From an uncultured Desulfovibrio sp. (GTDB taxonomy: Bacteria > Desulfobacterota > Desulfovibrionia > Desulfovibrionales > Desulfovibrionaceae), in the NCBI GenBank assembly GCA_945871415.1, contig CAMBWG010000035.1:1-11587 (forward strand): a stretch of DNA of 11,587 bases, in the 5' to 3' direction. Under the pieces are notes generated by a model. It made no database searches, was not told where the DNA came from, and saw only the letters and a program-made list of their open reading frames with translations. Every line of letters starts with the position of its first letter. Positions within the stretch are counted from its first letter, which is position 1. The position numbers and the translations under genes were made by a program. Shown in pieces: positions 1 through 7,896 of this stretch.

Positions 1-3000
1 AGCGCCATGTTTTGCCCGGCTTTGACGAAATCCTTTCCGGCGGCTTGCAGAACAGCCCCGTTCAGGAAGAACTGCGCGCCCTTTGCCTTGGATGACGGCA
101 CATAAACGCTGTAATGCCTGCCGTTGAAGCTGATGGAAAACAGCTTGTCGGCGGACTTGATGACGGCGCTTCCCGGAAGCTCCTTCAGAAAGCGCATGGC
201 CGCGTCCGGGGAAAGGGAAACGTCCATGCCTTCGATGAGTTTCCGGGGATCGGTGTCCCGCGGAAGCAGGATGCCCGGAATCGTGCGTCCTTCATGATCC
301 TGAAAGGTGATGACGTTCCCCTTGCCGTTGATTTTCTGGAAGGCGGCAAGGATGTTGCCCGTGATGATGTGAACCTTCTCCCGGCTTTCCTTCTGGCCGG
401 AGTCGAACAGGGCGTACAGCGTTTCGGGATTGCGGCTCGATTCGCTGACGGTAAAGGAATCTTCCTTCCGTATGGTCTGTGACAGCGGAATAGTGATTCG
501 ACGGGAGGCGTCGGGCAGGGCGATGTCCAGTTTCCAGGCGCTGAGGGCCAGAGGATTGTCTGCGCTCCCCTTGCGGTAGAGCCTGAGCAGAATCCCTTCC
601 GTCATCGTATTGTTGCCGCTGATGGTCACGGGCGTTCCGGGCTGCATCCGCGCGGCGTCGGAGATGACGGCATAGGCGGCGTTCAGGCGCTCCAGCTGCT
701 TTTCGGCCGCCTCGGCGCTCATTTCCCCGGCCTTTTTCCTGTGCCAGGCCTCGGCCTCTTTGCGCAGGCCGTCCATGTCCGGCGCTTCCGCGGCGCTCAC
801 CATCTCCCGAACCTTTGCGGCAGGCCAGGGCTTGCCCAGCTTCTTCACGTCATACGTTCCGAGCACGGCGGCGTCGGCAAAGGGCGTCTTCTTGCCGACG
901 TCTCTGGCCGGAACGATCTCCTCGGATGCCGTCAGTCTGGCGTCCAGCGGCAGGCTCCGGGCCTCATGGCCGCTTCCGCCCAGCGCCTCAAGCTGGGCGA
1001 TATAGTCTTTGTACTCGGATTCCAGCAGGGCATAGAGTTTTTCCTGCTCTTTGACCGGCAGCAGAGGAATGCGCCCCGTCACCTTGCGCATGGCGTCTTC
1101 GCTGCTTTCTCCCACAGGCGAGCCGAGTTTCAGGGCCAGTGCGGGATTGTCGGCCATGACCTGCGCGGCGACCTTGTCGCCGTATTTGTTGAGGAAGTCG
1201 GGGATATTTTTGAACGAGGCGTCGGAATCCTTTGACGCCGTCGTATTGGCGTTCAGGCTGGCCATCTTCTTTGCCAGCACGGCGGCGGGGCGCTTTTCCG
1301 CCGGAAGGTCGGACATGATGAGCTGATAGGTGGGCGGCACGACCTGCCCGGTGCGAAAGACGCGCCCCAGCGTCTGCATGAAGACGTCGATGTTGGATTC
1401 CGCCTGCGCGATGATCATGTTGCGTCGGCGCTGATCCTTGAAGCGTTCCGATGCGTGCAGGCTGATGCCCGTGCTGCCCGCCTGATTGAGAATGACCACG
1501 TCCAGCTTTCCGGCATTGAAGGCGTCCACCACGCGGATACGGTCGGAAGGGCCGGTCGTGCGTTTGGCATAGGTCGGCGCGTCCGTCGTATAGTCTATGC
1601 GTTCGGTGCGACCGGTGATCTCGTCCGCCCTGATGCCTCTGGCCTCAAATTCGGCCAGCATCCTGTCGATGACGGATACCGGCAGGCCGCCGAAGTCGGA
1701 TTTGTTGATGACGGCCAGAGCCTGATTGTAGGCCCGCACGCCGTCCGGCCCCAGCTCTTCGTCCGTGAGGCGGCGTTTTTCCGTGGCTTCTTTTTTCCCG
1801 GCTTCCCTGATGGAGATCATCCGCGATTTTTCCAGATAGCGGATGAACATGTCGTTGAAGGTAAAGTTGATGGGGGAGCCTGCGGCAATGCCGTTCTGCT
1901 CCGCAAATTCCCGGATCATGCTGCCCATGGTGTTGGACAGGGCAATAACGACCTTTTCCCCTCTGGCAACGTCCCCGGCCGCGGCCTCGACAACGGCGTC
2001 CACCTTCTGCGCCAGAAGGCTCTGGGCAATGACGTTGTGCATGACCGCCGTAAAGTTAGTGCTGGAAGCGCCCCCCTTGCCCGTGCTCTTGTTGTCGCCG
2101 ACGGAACCGCCCCGCCTGGCGGCCTCCTTGTCCGCCCTCTCAATGGCGGCTTCCTTCACGGCGTCAAAGGCCATGATGGCGCGCATGATTTCGGCTGTCT
2201 TTTCCGCGCGCGCCTTGTCGATGGGGACTGTCGAGGTCTGCACCTCGGCCCCTTCAAAGGAGCGTTCCCGGCGCAGATACTGGCCCGTTTCCGTCAGTTC
2301 CGCGGCCACGGCCTGCTGCATGGGGATGCCGCCACGTTCGATGGCCTCGGCCAGCTTGCCCATATCGTCGGCGGCATACTGCATATCCGTCTTGAAATAC
2401 AGACTCATGACGTCCGGCCGCTTGGCATAGGTGGCGGAGGAGTAGAACGCCCCCTGATGCGAGGCCTGCAGCATCTTGCGCACGAACTGGGCGCGGTCGT
2501 CGGCGGCGTCGGCTTTTTTGCGGACATTGGCCTGTCCGCCCGCGTTGTGAGATTCGTCCAGGATGAAAACGGCGTTGGGCGCGATGTTTATCATGAACTG
2601 ACGCCGGAACGTGTCCTGCCCCTTGACGGGGTTGAGCTGATCGTAGGTCGTAAACACGGCGTCATACGCGCCCATGCCGTTTTTCATCACATCGGCCAGA
2701 ACCTTCTCGTGCGCCTTTGCCGTTTTGGTTCTGAGCGTCCTGCCGTCGGGAAGAAGAATGGCCTTGTCGCCGGAGAGGTCCGCGTTGGTCGGCAGGGGAT
2801 TGAAGCCCTCCATGCCGATGTCCGCAAGGTCGCGCACCATGTCGGCATAGAGATCGGGCTTCATGGTGACAAAGACGGGGATGTAGCCCTGCCGCTTTGC
2901 CCAGCGGATGATGCCGGCATTGACGCGCCCCTTGCCGATGCCTGTCTGGTCGCCGATGATAAAGCCCGATCCGTCGGCAATATTGCTGATGGCCATGCCC

Positions 3001-6000
3001 AGGGCGTCCACCTGCTCGGCGGCAAAATACTTGCCGAGGTCCTTTTCCGGGTAGCCGAGCTGCCCGGCCACATAGCGGTCGATGGAGCCGTGGCGCTTTT
3101 CAAGGGCCGTCATGGCCTGCCGGGCGGCGGTGGCCATGTTCCGGGGAACAAGCGTCCCCATGCCCTGCATGGCGCTTGCAGGCTCATACGCCACCTGAAA
3201 GACGGTGGATTTCGGCCTGTCCGCCGTCCGGGGCCTGTCGTCGCTTTGCTGCGGGGGCGTTACTCCCAGCTCGGAACGTACATCCCCGCCGTCACGGTGC
3301 TGACCCAGTCTTCCAGCGTCATCTCGTCCGCCCCGTTTTCCGGCGTTTCCGCGTTGGCTGTCTGCGGCCACGTCAGCCTGTCTTTCCCCTCCGGTACGCC
3401 CGCCTTCTGCATCAGCAGATACGTCATTTCCGGATTCTGGAGCAGGGCGCTCACTTCCCTGTAGTCGGCTTCCGCCAGCCGTTGCAGGTCGGTCGTTCCG
3501 TACCCCAGAATCGAGGCGTTCTCCAGATCGCGCACCATCTGCCCCAGCGTTTCCTCCGGATCGTACGCTTCCTCTATCAGCCTCTGAACCTGCAGCGTCA
3601 GCAGGTCGATCAGATCGTCCTCGCTGCTGATTTGCGCCGTCTCCCGTTCGTCCGGTATCTGTACCGTCACTGCCAGACTTTCGCTCGGCGGTATCCACCA
3701 CTTGCCCATGCAGAACCTCCTCAAGGGCGTTGAAGGATGTGTAGACGCGCGGCAGGGCCGCGCCGGGGAACGGACGTCCGGCGGACGTGCCGCTGTTCTC
3801 CAGCACGATGACGTCGATGGGATAGCCCGCGCCCTGCCGTTCGTAGAGTTTACCATCGACGCAGAAATGCTCCAACACCCGGTAGCGTTCAAACAGCCAG
3901 CCCCAGAAGCGCACCTGATCAGCGGCGCGATACTTTTTGCTCCGGCTGGCGTCGTTCCCCTGTTTCCCCCCGATAATCAGGACGGCGCGCCCGCCCTGTT
4001 TCAGCGATTCCAGCGCGCGGGCCGCAATGGCGTGGTCAAGCTCCTTCGTGGTCAGTCCGTTGACGGAAAATTCTCTGGTCTGCCGGCCGGCGTCCTTCAC
4101 GCGGCCAAAGGGCGGATTGGCGATGACCACGTCAACCGGGTCTTCCGGTCGAAAATCCACGGCGTCCCGTTCCGTGACCTCAAAGCCCTGCGACCGCAGG
4201 CGCGAGGCTCTGTCGGGATTCAGCTCATTGACCGCGGCCCTGTCCGGCGAGGCTTCCAGCAGCAGCATGCCGTTGCCCGCCGTGGGCTCGAAAACGCGCG
4301 TCCCGCTGTCTATGCCCGCCAGCCGCGACGCAAGAAAGGCAATGGGCGCGGGCGTGCTGTAGGCCTGCTGGGCAATGCTGGTGCTGGTGCGCACGTTCAG
4401 CCGCGGCTGGCGCTGATACAGGTCCACAAGCGCCCGGTAAATATCGGTGTCGCCCGCATGACGCTCCCGCATTGCGGCAACCGTCCTGCGCGCCGCCAGC
4501 GTCACGCCCAGCTCGACGGCCTCGTCAACGGCCTTGGCCGCCTCTGTTGCCGGGCGCACGGTTCCGCCCAGCAGGGAACCGGCCTCCCTGCGCGCCTCGA
4601 TAATGGCGCCAAACTTTTTCCCGGAGAGAAAGGCTTCCGAAAAATGAGCGGCCAGCGCCACCGTGTCCGGGGCGTCAATCGTGCCGAAGGCTCCGGCGGG
4701 AGAAGCCGCCGCGCCCCGATCCGTATCCGTCCGCCGCGCGGCTTCGTCGTCCGTGTTCCGCCGGGGACTCTCCGCAATATCGAGATACTCTTCCTTGCCG
4801 GAAACCAGATTTCTGATGCGAATCTGCGGGCGCCCTGCCTTCTGTTCGCTTTCGGGAGACTGCCCGGAGGAACTGATGCCGTCCTCCGGTCTTTCCGCGC
4901 CGGGCGCGTCGGCTGTCTTGCCTTTCAGAGAATCCGGGCTTACGCTTTCTTCCGCGTCGGGAGTCTTCTCCACGGGCCGGTCTGCATCCGATGTTACCCG
5001 AAAGACGGCTTCCGGCGCGTCCTGCTTCTTGCTTTCCCTGTCCTGCGCCGGGGCGGCTCCGGTTCGCGCCGCTTCTTCCTGCCCGGCTTCGCTGGCATAC
5101 GGCAGCATCTCGTCGGTTATGCGCTGCCAGAGCGCGTCATGCGTGACGCCGACGCTTTTCCTTTCCCGCTGCATGTCCTCCACGGCGGCCAGCATCTCCT
5201 GACGGCCTTCCGCCTTTGCCCGTTCCGCGGCTCCGGCAAGAACGGCGTCCGCGGTATTCTCTCGTCTGGCGTCGCCTATGGGCGGATGCGAAAGCGGCTT
5301 CCCGCCGTAGGTGAGCGGCGTTTTTTCCTCTGCGCTATCCGGCTGCGCTCCCGCCCGTTCCGGGCCTGTTGCCTGCGTGCGGGCAAGACGACGCGCCAGC
5401 AGAGAGCGCATTTCCTCTGTTCCCATAAAATCGGCCTTGCCGCGAAGCTGTCGCGGCAGACGGCGAATCAGCTCCTTACGGGAAAGACCGGCAAGCTCCG
5501 GCGGTATGACGACAGGTTCCGCCGGAGGCAGGACGGGGCTTGTCTCCGGCTGCCGCGCGGACGTTGGCAGAGAATCCGGCTGTTGCGGCGCTGCCTGCGG
5601 GCTTTCAGGAAGGGGCGTCGGCTGCATGGCGGGAGCGGGCAGGGGAGAGGGAACGGTCGGCGCTTGCGCCTCGTGGGGCAACGCCTGTTGCGGCATGGCG
5701 GGGGGAAGCGTCGCCTGCTGCGCTTCTTGCGGCACAGCCTCCGGCCCCGGTATGCCGAGCTGCTCCGCTGCGGCCGTGGTGTCCGCGCGCGGCTTTTCCT
5801 GTGTGCGGGTGAGCTGCGCCTGCGTGGGCAGGGTGGGAATTTGTGCGGGCGGGCGCGGCGCGGGCTGCGCCGGGCTGAACGGAAGTCCGCCAATCCCGGA
5901 GGCAACGCCCGGCAACGGCGGCAGCGGCGCGGGGGGAGCGGGGATTTCCGGGGTCCCGTGCGCCGCGAGCGGTGTTTCCTGCAAGGTGTCGGCAGCGGAG

Positions 6001-7370
6001 GAGGCGCGCAGAGGATCAAGACCGCCGATGCCGGCAGCCATGCCCGCCGTTGACGGCAGGGAGGGCGACGGGCCGTTTTCGGGCGCGGGAGAGTCGCGCA
6101 GCAAATCAATATGCTCGCCACTGTCCAGCGAAGGCTGCAAGCCCGGCGCGGCCGTTGTGGCTTCCGGCGACGCTGCAAGGTCGTCTTTTACGGCCGCATT
6201 GCGTTCGTAAGTTTCCTGGCTTTCCGGAGCGACGGTCGGCGTCTGCGGCGACACGGGGGGAGTGCCTTCGGAAGCTGCGGATTCTGCGGCGGCAAGCTGC
6301 CGTTCCAGCTCTCTGGCCTGACGGCGGGCTGTATAGCGGTCCTTGAGGTATTGCGCGCCGCGCATGCCGCCCATTTGCAGCAGAGCGCCCACGGCAACCG
6401 GCCCGGCCTGTTCTTTTATAAATTCGCTGACAGTGGGCGCGTCCGGACGCAGGCCCATGTCCTGCCGTATGCCTTCCTGTCCCATGAAGGTAATGCCTTC
6501 GGTAACTTCTTCCTCGCCGACCTCCGCGCCCAGCTTGGCGGGAATGCGCGTGATTGCCCTTTTGCCAATCGCTTCGCCTACCGAACCGAGGCCGATTCCT
6601 TTCAGGATTTTGCCCCCCGCGCCGCCCAGCAGACCGGCCGTGAAAAACTGACTTACGGCTTCGGGACCTGCCTCCCACAGACCGAAGCGCGTGGCCTCGT
6701 CGTCGATGGCCGCGTTCAGCCGTTCGGCCTCCTCCTGGGACAGCGGGCGGCCAAGACGCGCCATGTGGGAACGCTGCACCTCTTCCACAAACTGGTCTTT
6801 GGCCATGCGATAGAAGGCCGCGCCGCTGAGCGCACCGGCGCCGACCATGCCTCCCAGCGCCGTGCCCACTCCGGGAACCGCCGTGCCTGCCGCGCCGCCC
6901 AGCGCCATGCCGCCTATGCCGGTAGCCATGCTGGTGGCAACGGAACGCGGCCCCTGGTAGAGGGATTTTGCCAGCATGTCCCCCTGCGCTTCCTGCAGGG
7001 AGGGGATACGTCTGGCGCTGTCCCGCTGCTGCCGCGCAATAATCTCGTCGGTCGTTCCCCGCTGATCGGGAGAAATATCGCCGCCGCGCACAATACGCGC
7101 CATATCTTCCGGGAGCTGATCCGTAACGGCGTCAAAAATGCCTTCTCCCAGCAGACGGGCATGGCCGAACAGGCCGCTTCTGTCCTTGTCCAGAATGTCC
7201 TGCGCCGTGATGGGGCTGTCGGGATTGGCGCGGTTGTAGTCCTGAACAGCCTGACTGACAGGATCGCGCGGAATCCCGTTGGCCGTCATGTAACGCTCAA
7301 CCGCTTCCGGCGTGATTTCCGGCAATGCCGAAAATCCCTGCAAAACGGGCATGTCGCTGTTTCGTGCCAT
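1..7370 (-). CDS. Giant polyvalent phage protein: N6-adenine methyltransferase + Strawberry-notch SF2 helicase (DarB-like), 3' end outside window
   Basis: One open frame of 2,456 visible codons with no stop, incomplete at the left edge. The start is ATG at 7370 with GGAG six bases upstream. Domains in order: N-terminal region with Gly/Ala-rich hydrophobic stretches (about residues 140-187, 222-257, 318-335), possibly membrane-interacting; a Pro/Ala/Gln-rich disordered linker (about 365-620); a Rossmann methyltransferase with motif I FEPTAGNG (1027-1034) and catalytic NPPF (1085-1088), typical of adenine-N6 enzymes; an Arg/Gly/Asp/Ser linker (about 1225-1370); and an SF2 helicase with Walker A GIGKG (K1480), DESH box (1605-1608), SAT (1645-1647), GSTGIS (1965-1970) and QTLGRVFRTGQ (1999-2009, R2003 and R2006 as likely arginine fingers). 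The helicase resembles the Strawberry-notch family. Known: P1 DarB combines methylase and helicase parts, is packaged in the head and protects injected DNA from type I restriction. Inferred: a similar co-injected role here. No target-recognition domain is obvious. The helicase and methylase calls are firm; the biological role is not. Confidence 0.93.
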   Translation of the reverse strand, partial: MARNSDMPVLQGFSALPEITPEAVERYMTANGIPRDPVSQAVQDYNRANPDSPITAQDILDKDRSGLFGHARLLGEGIFDAVTDQLPEDMARIVRGGDISPDQRGTTDEIIARQQRDSARRIPSLQEAQGDMLAKSLYQGPRSVATSMATGIGGMALGGAAGTAVPGVGTALGGMVGAGALSGAAFYRMAKDQFVEEVQRSHMARLGRPLSQEEAERLNAAIDDEATRFGLWEAGPEAVSQFFTAGLLGGAGGKILKGIGLGSVGEAIGKRAITRIPAKLGAEVGEEEVTEGITFMGQEGIRQDMGLRPDAPTVSEFIKEQAGPVAVGALLQMGGMRGAQYLKDRYTARRQARELERQLAAAESAASEGTPPVSPQTPTVAPESQETYERNAAVKDDLAASPEATTAAPGLQPSLDSGEHIDLLRDSPAPENGPSPSLPSTAGMAAGIGGLDPLRASSAADTLQETPLAAHGTPEIPAPPAPLPPLPGVASGIGGLPFSPAQPAPRPPAQIPTLPTQAQLTRTQEKPRADTTAAAEQLGIPGPEAVPQEAQQATLPPAMPQQALPHEAQAPTVPSPLPAPAMQPTPLPESPQAAPQQPDSLPTSARQPETSPVLPPAEPVVIPPELAGLSRKELIRRLPRQLRGKADFMGTEEMRSLLARRLARTQATGPERAGAQPDSAEEKTPLTYGGKPLSHPPIGDARRENTADAVLAGAAERAKAEGRQEMLAAVEDMQRERKSVGVTHDALWQRITDEMLPYASEAGQEEAARTGAAPAQDRESKKQDAPEAVFRVTSDADRPVEKTPDAEESVSPDSLKGKTADAPGAERPEDGISSSGQSPESEQKAGRPQIRIRNLVSGKEEYLDIAESPRRNTDDEAARRTDTDRGAAASPAGAFGTIDAPDTVALAAHFSEAFLSGKKFGAIIEARREAGSLLGGTVRPATEAAKAVDEAVELGVTLAARRTVAAMRERHAGDTDIYRALVDLYQRQPRLNVRTSTSIAQQAYSTPAPIAFLASRLAGIDSGTRVFEPTAGNGMLLLEASPDRAAVNELNPDRASRLRSQGFEVTERDAVDFRPEDPVDVVIANPPFGRVKDAGRQTREFSVNGLTTKELDHAIAARALESLKQGGRAVLIIGGKQGNDASRSKKYRAADQVRFWGWLFERYRVLEHFCVDGKLYERQGAGYPIDVIVLENSGTSAGRPFPGAALPRVYTSFNALEEVLHGQVVDTAERKSGSDGTDTGRTGDGANQQRGRSDRPADAAGSEADRGSVRSGGNAGADGARSGERLDSGVRNDRPATAGGSRLQGSERPAPESGNDVSADAEGGRTGGERQADVAADSQRGNAGKRGGRDDAGRLGQHRDGGDVRSELGVTPPQQSDDRPRTADRPKSTVFQVAYEPASAMQGMGTLVPRNMATAARQAMTALEKRHGSIDRYVAGQLGYPEKDLGKYFAAEQVDALGMAISNIADGSGFIIGDQTGIGKGRVNAGIIRWAKRQGYIPVFVTMKPDLYADMVRDLADIGMEGFNPLPTNADLSGDKAILLPDGRTLRTKTAKAHEKVLADVMKNGMGAYDAVFTTYDQLNPVKGQDTFRRQFMINIAPNAVFILDESHNAGGQANVRKKADAADDRAQFVRKMLQASHQGAFYSSATYAKRPDVMSLYFKTDMQYAADDMGKLAEAIERGGIPMQQAVAAELTETGQYLRRERSFEGAEVQTSTVPIDKARAEKTAEIMRAIMAFDAVKEAAIERADKEAARRGGSVGDNKSTGKGGASSTNFTAVMHNVIAQSLLAQKVDAVVEAAAGDVARGEKVVIALSNTMGSMIREFAEQNGIAAGSPINFTFNDMFIRYLEKSRMISIREAGKKEATEKRRLTDEELGPDGVRAYNQALAVINKSDFGGLPVSVIDRMLAEFEARGIRADEITGRTERIDYTTDAPTYAKRTTGPSDRIRVVDAFNAGKLDVVILNQAGSTGISLHASERFKDQRRRNMIIAQAESNIDVFMQTLGRVFRTGQVVPPTYQLIMSDLPAEKRPAAVLAKKMASLNANTTASKDSDASFKNIPDFLNKYGDKVAAQVMADNPALALKLGSPVGESSEDAMRKVTGRIPLLPVKEQEKLYALLESEYKDYIAQLEALGGSGHEARSLPLDARLTASEEIVPARDVGKKTPFADAAVLGTYDVKKLGKPWPAAKVREMVSAAEAPDMDGLRKEAEAWHRKKAGEMSAEAAEKQLERLNAAYAVISDAARMQPGTPVTISGNNTMTEGILLRLYRKGSADNPLALSAWKLDIALPDASRRITIPLSQTIRKEDSFTVSESSRNPETLYALFDSGQKESREKVHIITGNILAAFQKINGKGNVITFQDHEGRTIPGILLPRDTDPRKLIEGMDVSLSPDAAMRFLKELPGSAVIKSADKLFSISFNGRHYSVYVPSSKAKGAQFFLNGAVLQAAGKDFVKAGQNMA
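3260..3709 (-). CDS. Nested acidic 149-aa protein overprinted inside the giant gene
   Basis: This frame lies wholly within the giant gene, on the same strand but shifted by one base, opposite giant residues about 1221-1370. The start is ATG at 3709, preceded by AGGAGG with six-base spacing, the best Shine-Dalgarno in this part of the window; the stop is TAA. Codons look genuine: mostly G or C in third position, many CTG, GAG, GAC, CCG and ACG. The product has a normal residue mix with likely helices (about 28-50, 53-66, 73-103). It starts MGKWWIPP, ends MYVPSWE, and contains five Trp. I count 29 Asp+Glu against 9 Lys+Arg, so it is strongly acidic. The giant's own frame over the same bases is low-complexity Gly/Arg/Asp/Ser, as expected when one frame is constrained and the other is a tolerant linker. 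I do not recognise the family and assign no function. Alternatives are a coincidental open frame, or a product reached by frameshifting from the methylase part. Confidence 0.68.
   Translation of the reverse strand: MGKWWIPPSESLAVTVQIPDERETAQISSEDDLIDLLTLQVQRLIEEAYDPEETLGQMVRDLENASILGYGTTDLQRLAEADYREVSALLQNPEMTYLLMQKAGVPEGKDRLTWPQTANAETPENGADEMTLEDWVSTVTAGMYVPSWE
3715..3721 (-). promoter_or_regulatory. Strong Shine-Dalgarno for the nested gene
   Basis: The minus strand reads AGGAGGT just before the nested ATG at 3709; the AGGAGG core (3716-3721) sits six bases upstream. The same bases encode Glu-Glu-Val in the giant frame. A perfect ribosome binding site at optimal distance decides the start of the nested gene and is the main support for internal initiation. 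The frame is open further upstream (to about 3892), but that extension reads like an out-of-frame shadow. Confidence 0.65.
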
Positions 7371-7386
7371 GGCTCTCTCCGACGAG

Positions 7387-7417
7387 TTTTTTCTTCAAGT
7401 ATTGCATGAAGAAAAAA
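7387..7417. promoter_or_regulatory. Perfect 11-bp inverted repeat in the giant gene's leader
   Basis: TTTTTTCTTCA (7387-7397) and TGAAGAAAAAA (7407-7417) are exact reverse complements around a nine-base centre. The element lies 17-47 bases upstream of the giant gene's ATG, just before its ribosome binding site. It could be an RNA hairpin in the leader or a DNA operator. Its 7411-7417 arm (minus strand TTTTTTC) also supplies the T tract that follows the neighbouring hairpin at 7421-7445. Confidence 0.45.
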
Positions 7418-7420
7418 TGC

Positions 7421-7445
7421 GCCGGAAGACTTCCTCTTTTCCGGC
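7421..7445 (-). terminator. Hairpin with flanking T runs in the divergent intergenic region
   Basis: GCCGGAA (7421-7427) pairs with TTCCGGC (7439-7445) around an 11-base loop. On the minus strand the stem is followed by GCA and then six T, a reasonable intrinsic terminator. On the plus strand it is followed by TTTTG. A minus-strand transcript entering from the AT-rich region would meet it before reaching the giant gene, so it may insulate or attenuate that gene. Confidence 0.5.
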
Positions 7446-7538
7446 TTTTGTGCTAGGCGCGGAAAAACTGATATTTTTATAAATTTTCATATTGTAATAA
7501 TTTTATATTCTATATAGCCTCTGCAAGAGGAGGTCCCC
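7446..7538. promoter_or_regulatory. AT-rich divergent intergenic region, probable promoters
   Basis: Bases about 7470-7517 are almost entirely A/T, in sharp contrast with the GC-rich surroundings. They lie between the divergently oriented giant gene (minus) and the Cys-rich gene (plus). TATATT (7504-7509) and TATATA (7511-7516) are possible -10 boxes for the plus gene, but I cannot find a convincing -35 at standard spacing on either strand, so I place no exact promoter. Confidence 0.4.
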
Positions 7539-7877
7539 ATGAAAAACGCTTTTTTTGCCGCGGCAGCCTGTCTGCTGCTTGTCTTTTGCTGTTCTGCGGG
7601 GCATGTTCATTCGGCTGCGGAGTCAGTCGGCGGATGGGGCGACTGTGGATTGAAACATGCTGAAGAAACGCCGGTAACCGATGACGGGGCGGGACTGTGC
7701 GGCGGCGACGCCGACGCGACCGTGCTTGACGATCTGCTGCTGGCCGGGAGGGGCTGCTGCTCGTGGCATGGCGGCATGTCCGGTGAGTGCGATAACGGGC
7801 GCGTGGTCTGTAATGACGGGACGTTAAGCCCGTCATGTACCTGCCGGGCTTCGACGACGCCTGCGCAAGGCGCGTAA
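7539..7877 (+). CDS. Secreted Cys-rich small protein with CCSWHGG...DGTLSPSC motif
   Basis: 112 aa. The start is ATG at 7539 after GAGGAGGT, a strong ribosome binding site. Residues 1-26 form a classical signal peptide (MKN, long hydrophobic core, likely cut near HSA-A). No lipobox fits, so the mature protein is probably soluble in the periplasm or outside. The mature part has eight Cys (36, 54, 73, 74, 84, 91, 100, 102). Residues 73-102 form a compact motif: CCSWHGG, then C84, C91-N-D-G-T, and S-P-S-C-T-C at the end. I recall this CCS.HGG...DGT.SPSC pattern from other small secreted bacterial and phage proteins of unknown function. The even Cys number suggests disulfides or metal binding. 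It is the first gene of a plus-strand cassette inside a minus-strand phage region, 19 bases before the DUF5334-type gene, and probably co-transcribed with it. This fits a moron expressed from the prophage. Confidence 0.85.
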   Translation: MKNAFFAAAACLLLVFCCSAGHVHSAAESVGGWGDCGLKHAEETPVTDDGAGLCGGDADATVLDDLLLAGRGCCSWHGGMSGECDNGRVVCNDGTLSPSCTCRASTTPAQGA

Positions 7878-7896
7878 CAAGAAAGGAGTTGGCTCT

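Noticed and set aside
1455..3464. Long plus-strand open frame (669 codons) opposite the helicase
   Set aside because: It is the exact codon-register mirror of the minus-strand helicase, has no family motifs or ribosome binding site, and overlaps all catalytic motifs of the real gene.
3240..3720. Frameshift or sequencing error splitting methylase and helicase into two genes
   Set aside because: I read the minus-strand frame triplet by triplet through this interval and found no stop. Methylase and helicase are in the same register, so no shift is needed.
3710..3892. Upstream extension of the nested frame to an earlier ATG
   Set aside because: The extra 61 residues read like an out-of-frame shadow of the methylase C-terminus. 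The strong Shine-Dalgarno is at the ATG at 3709.
3702..6053. Plus-strand open frame of 783 codons opposite the methylase and linker
   Set aside because: It is an antisense shadow of GC-rich codons, with Arg/Gly/Phe-rich composition and no recognisable domain.
5468..6178. Minus-strand 236-codon frame inside the Pro-rich linker, a second candidate nested gene
   Set aside because: The product is almost entirely Arg, Pro and Ser with no normal residue mix, and there is no good ribosome binding site. It is a frame-shifted reading of Pro/Ala/Gln codons, unlike the frame at 3260-3709.
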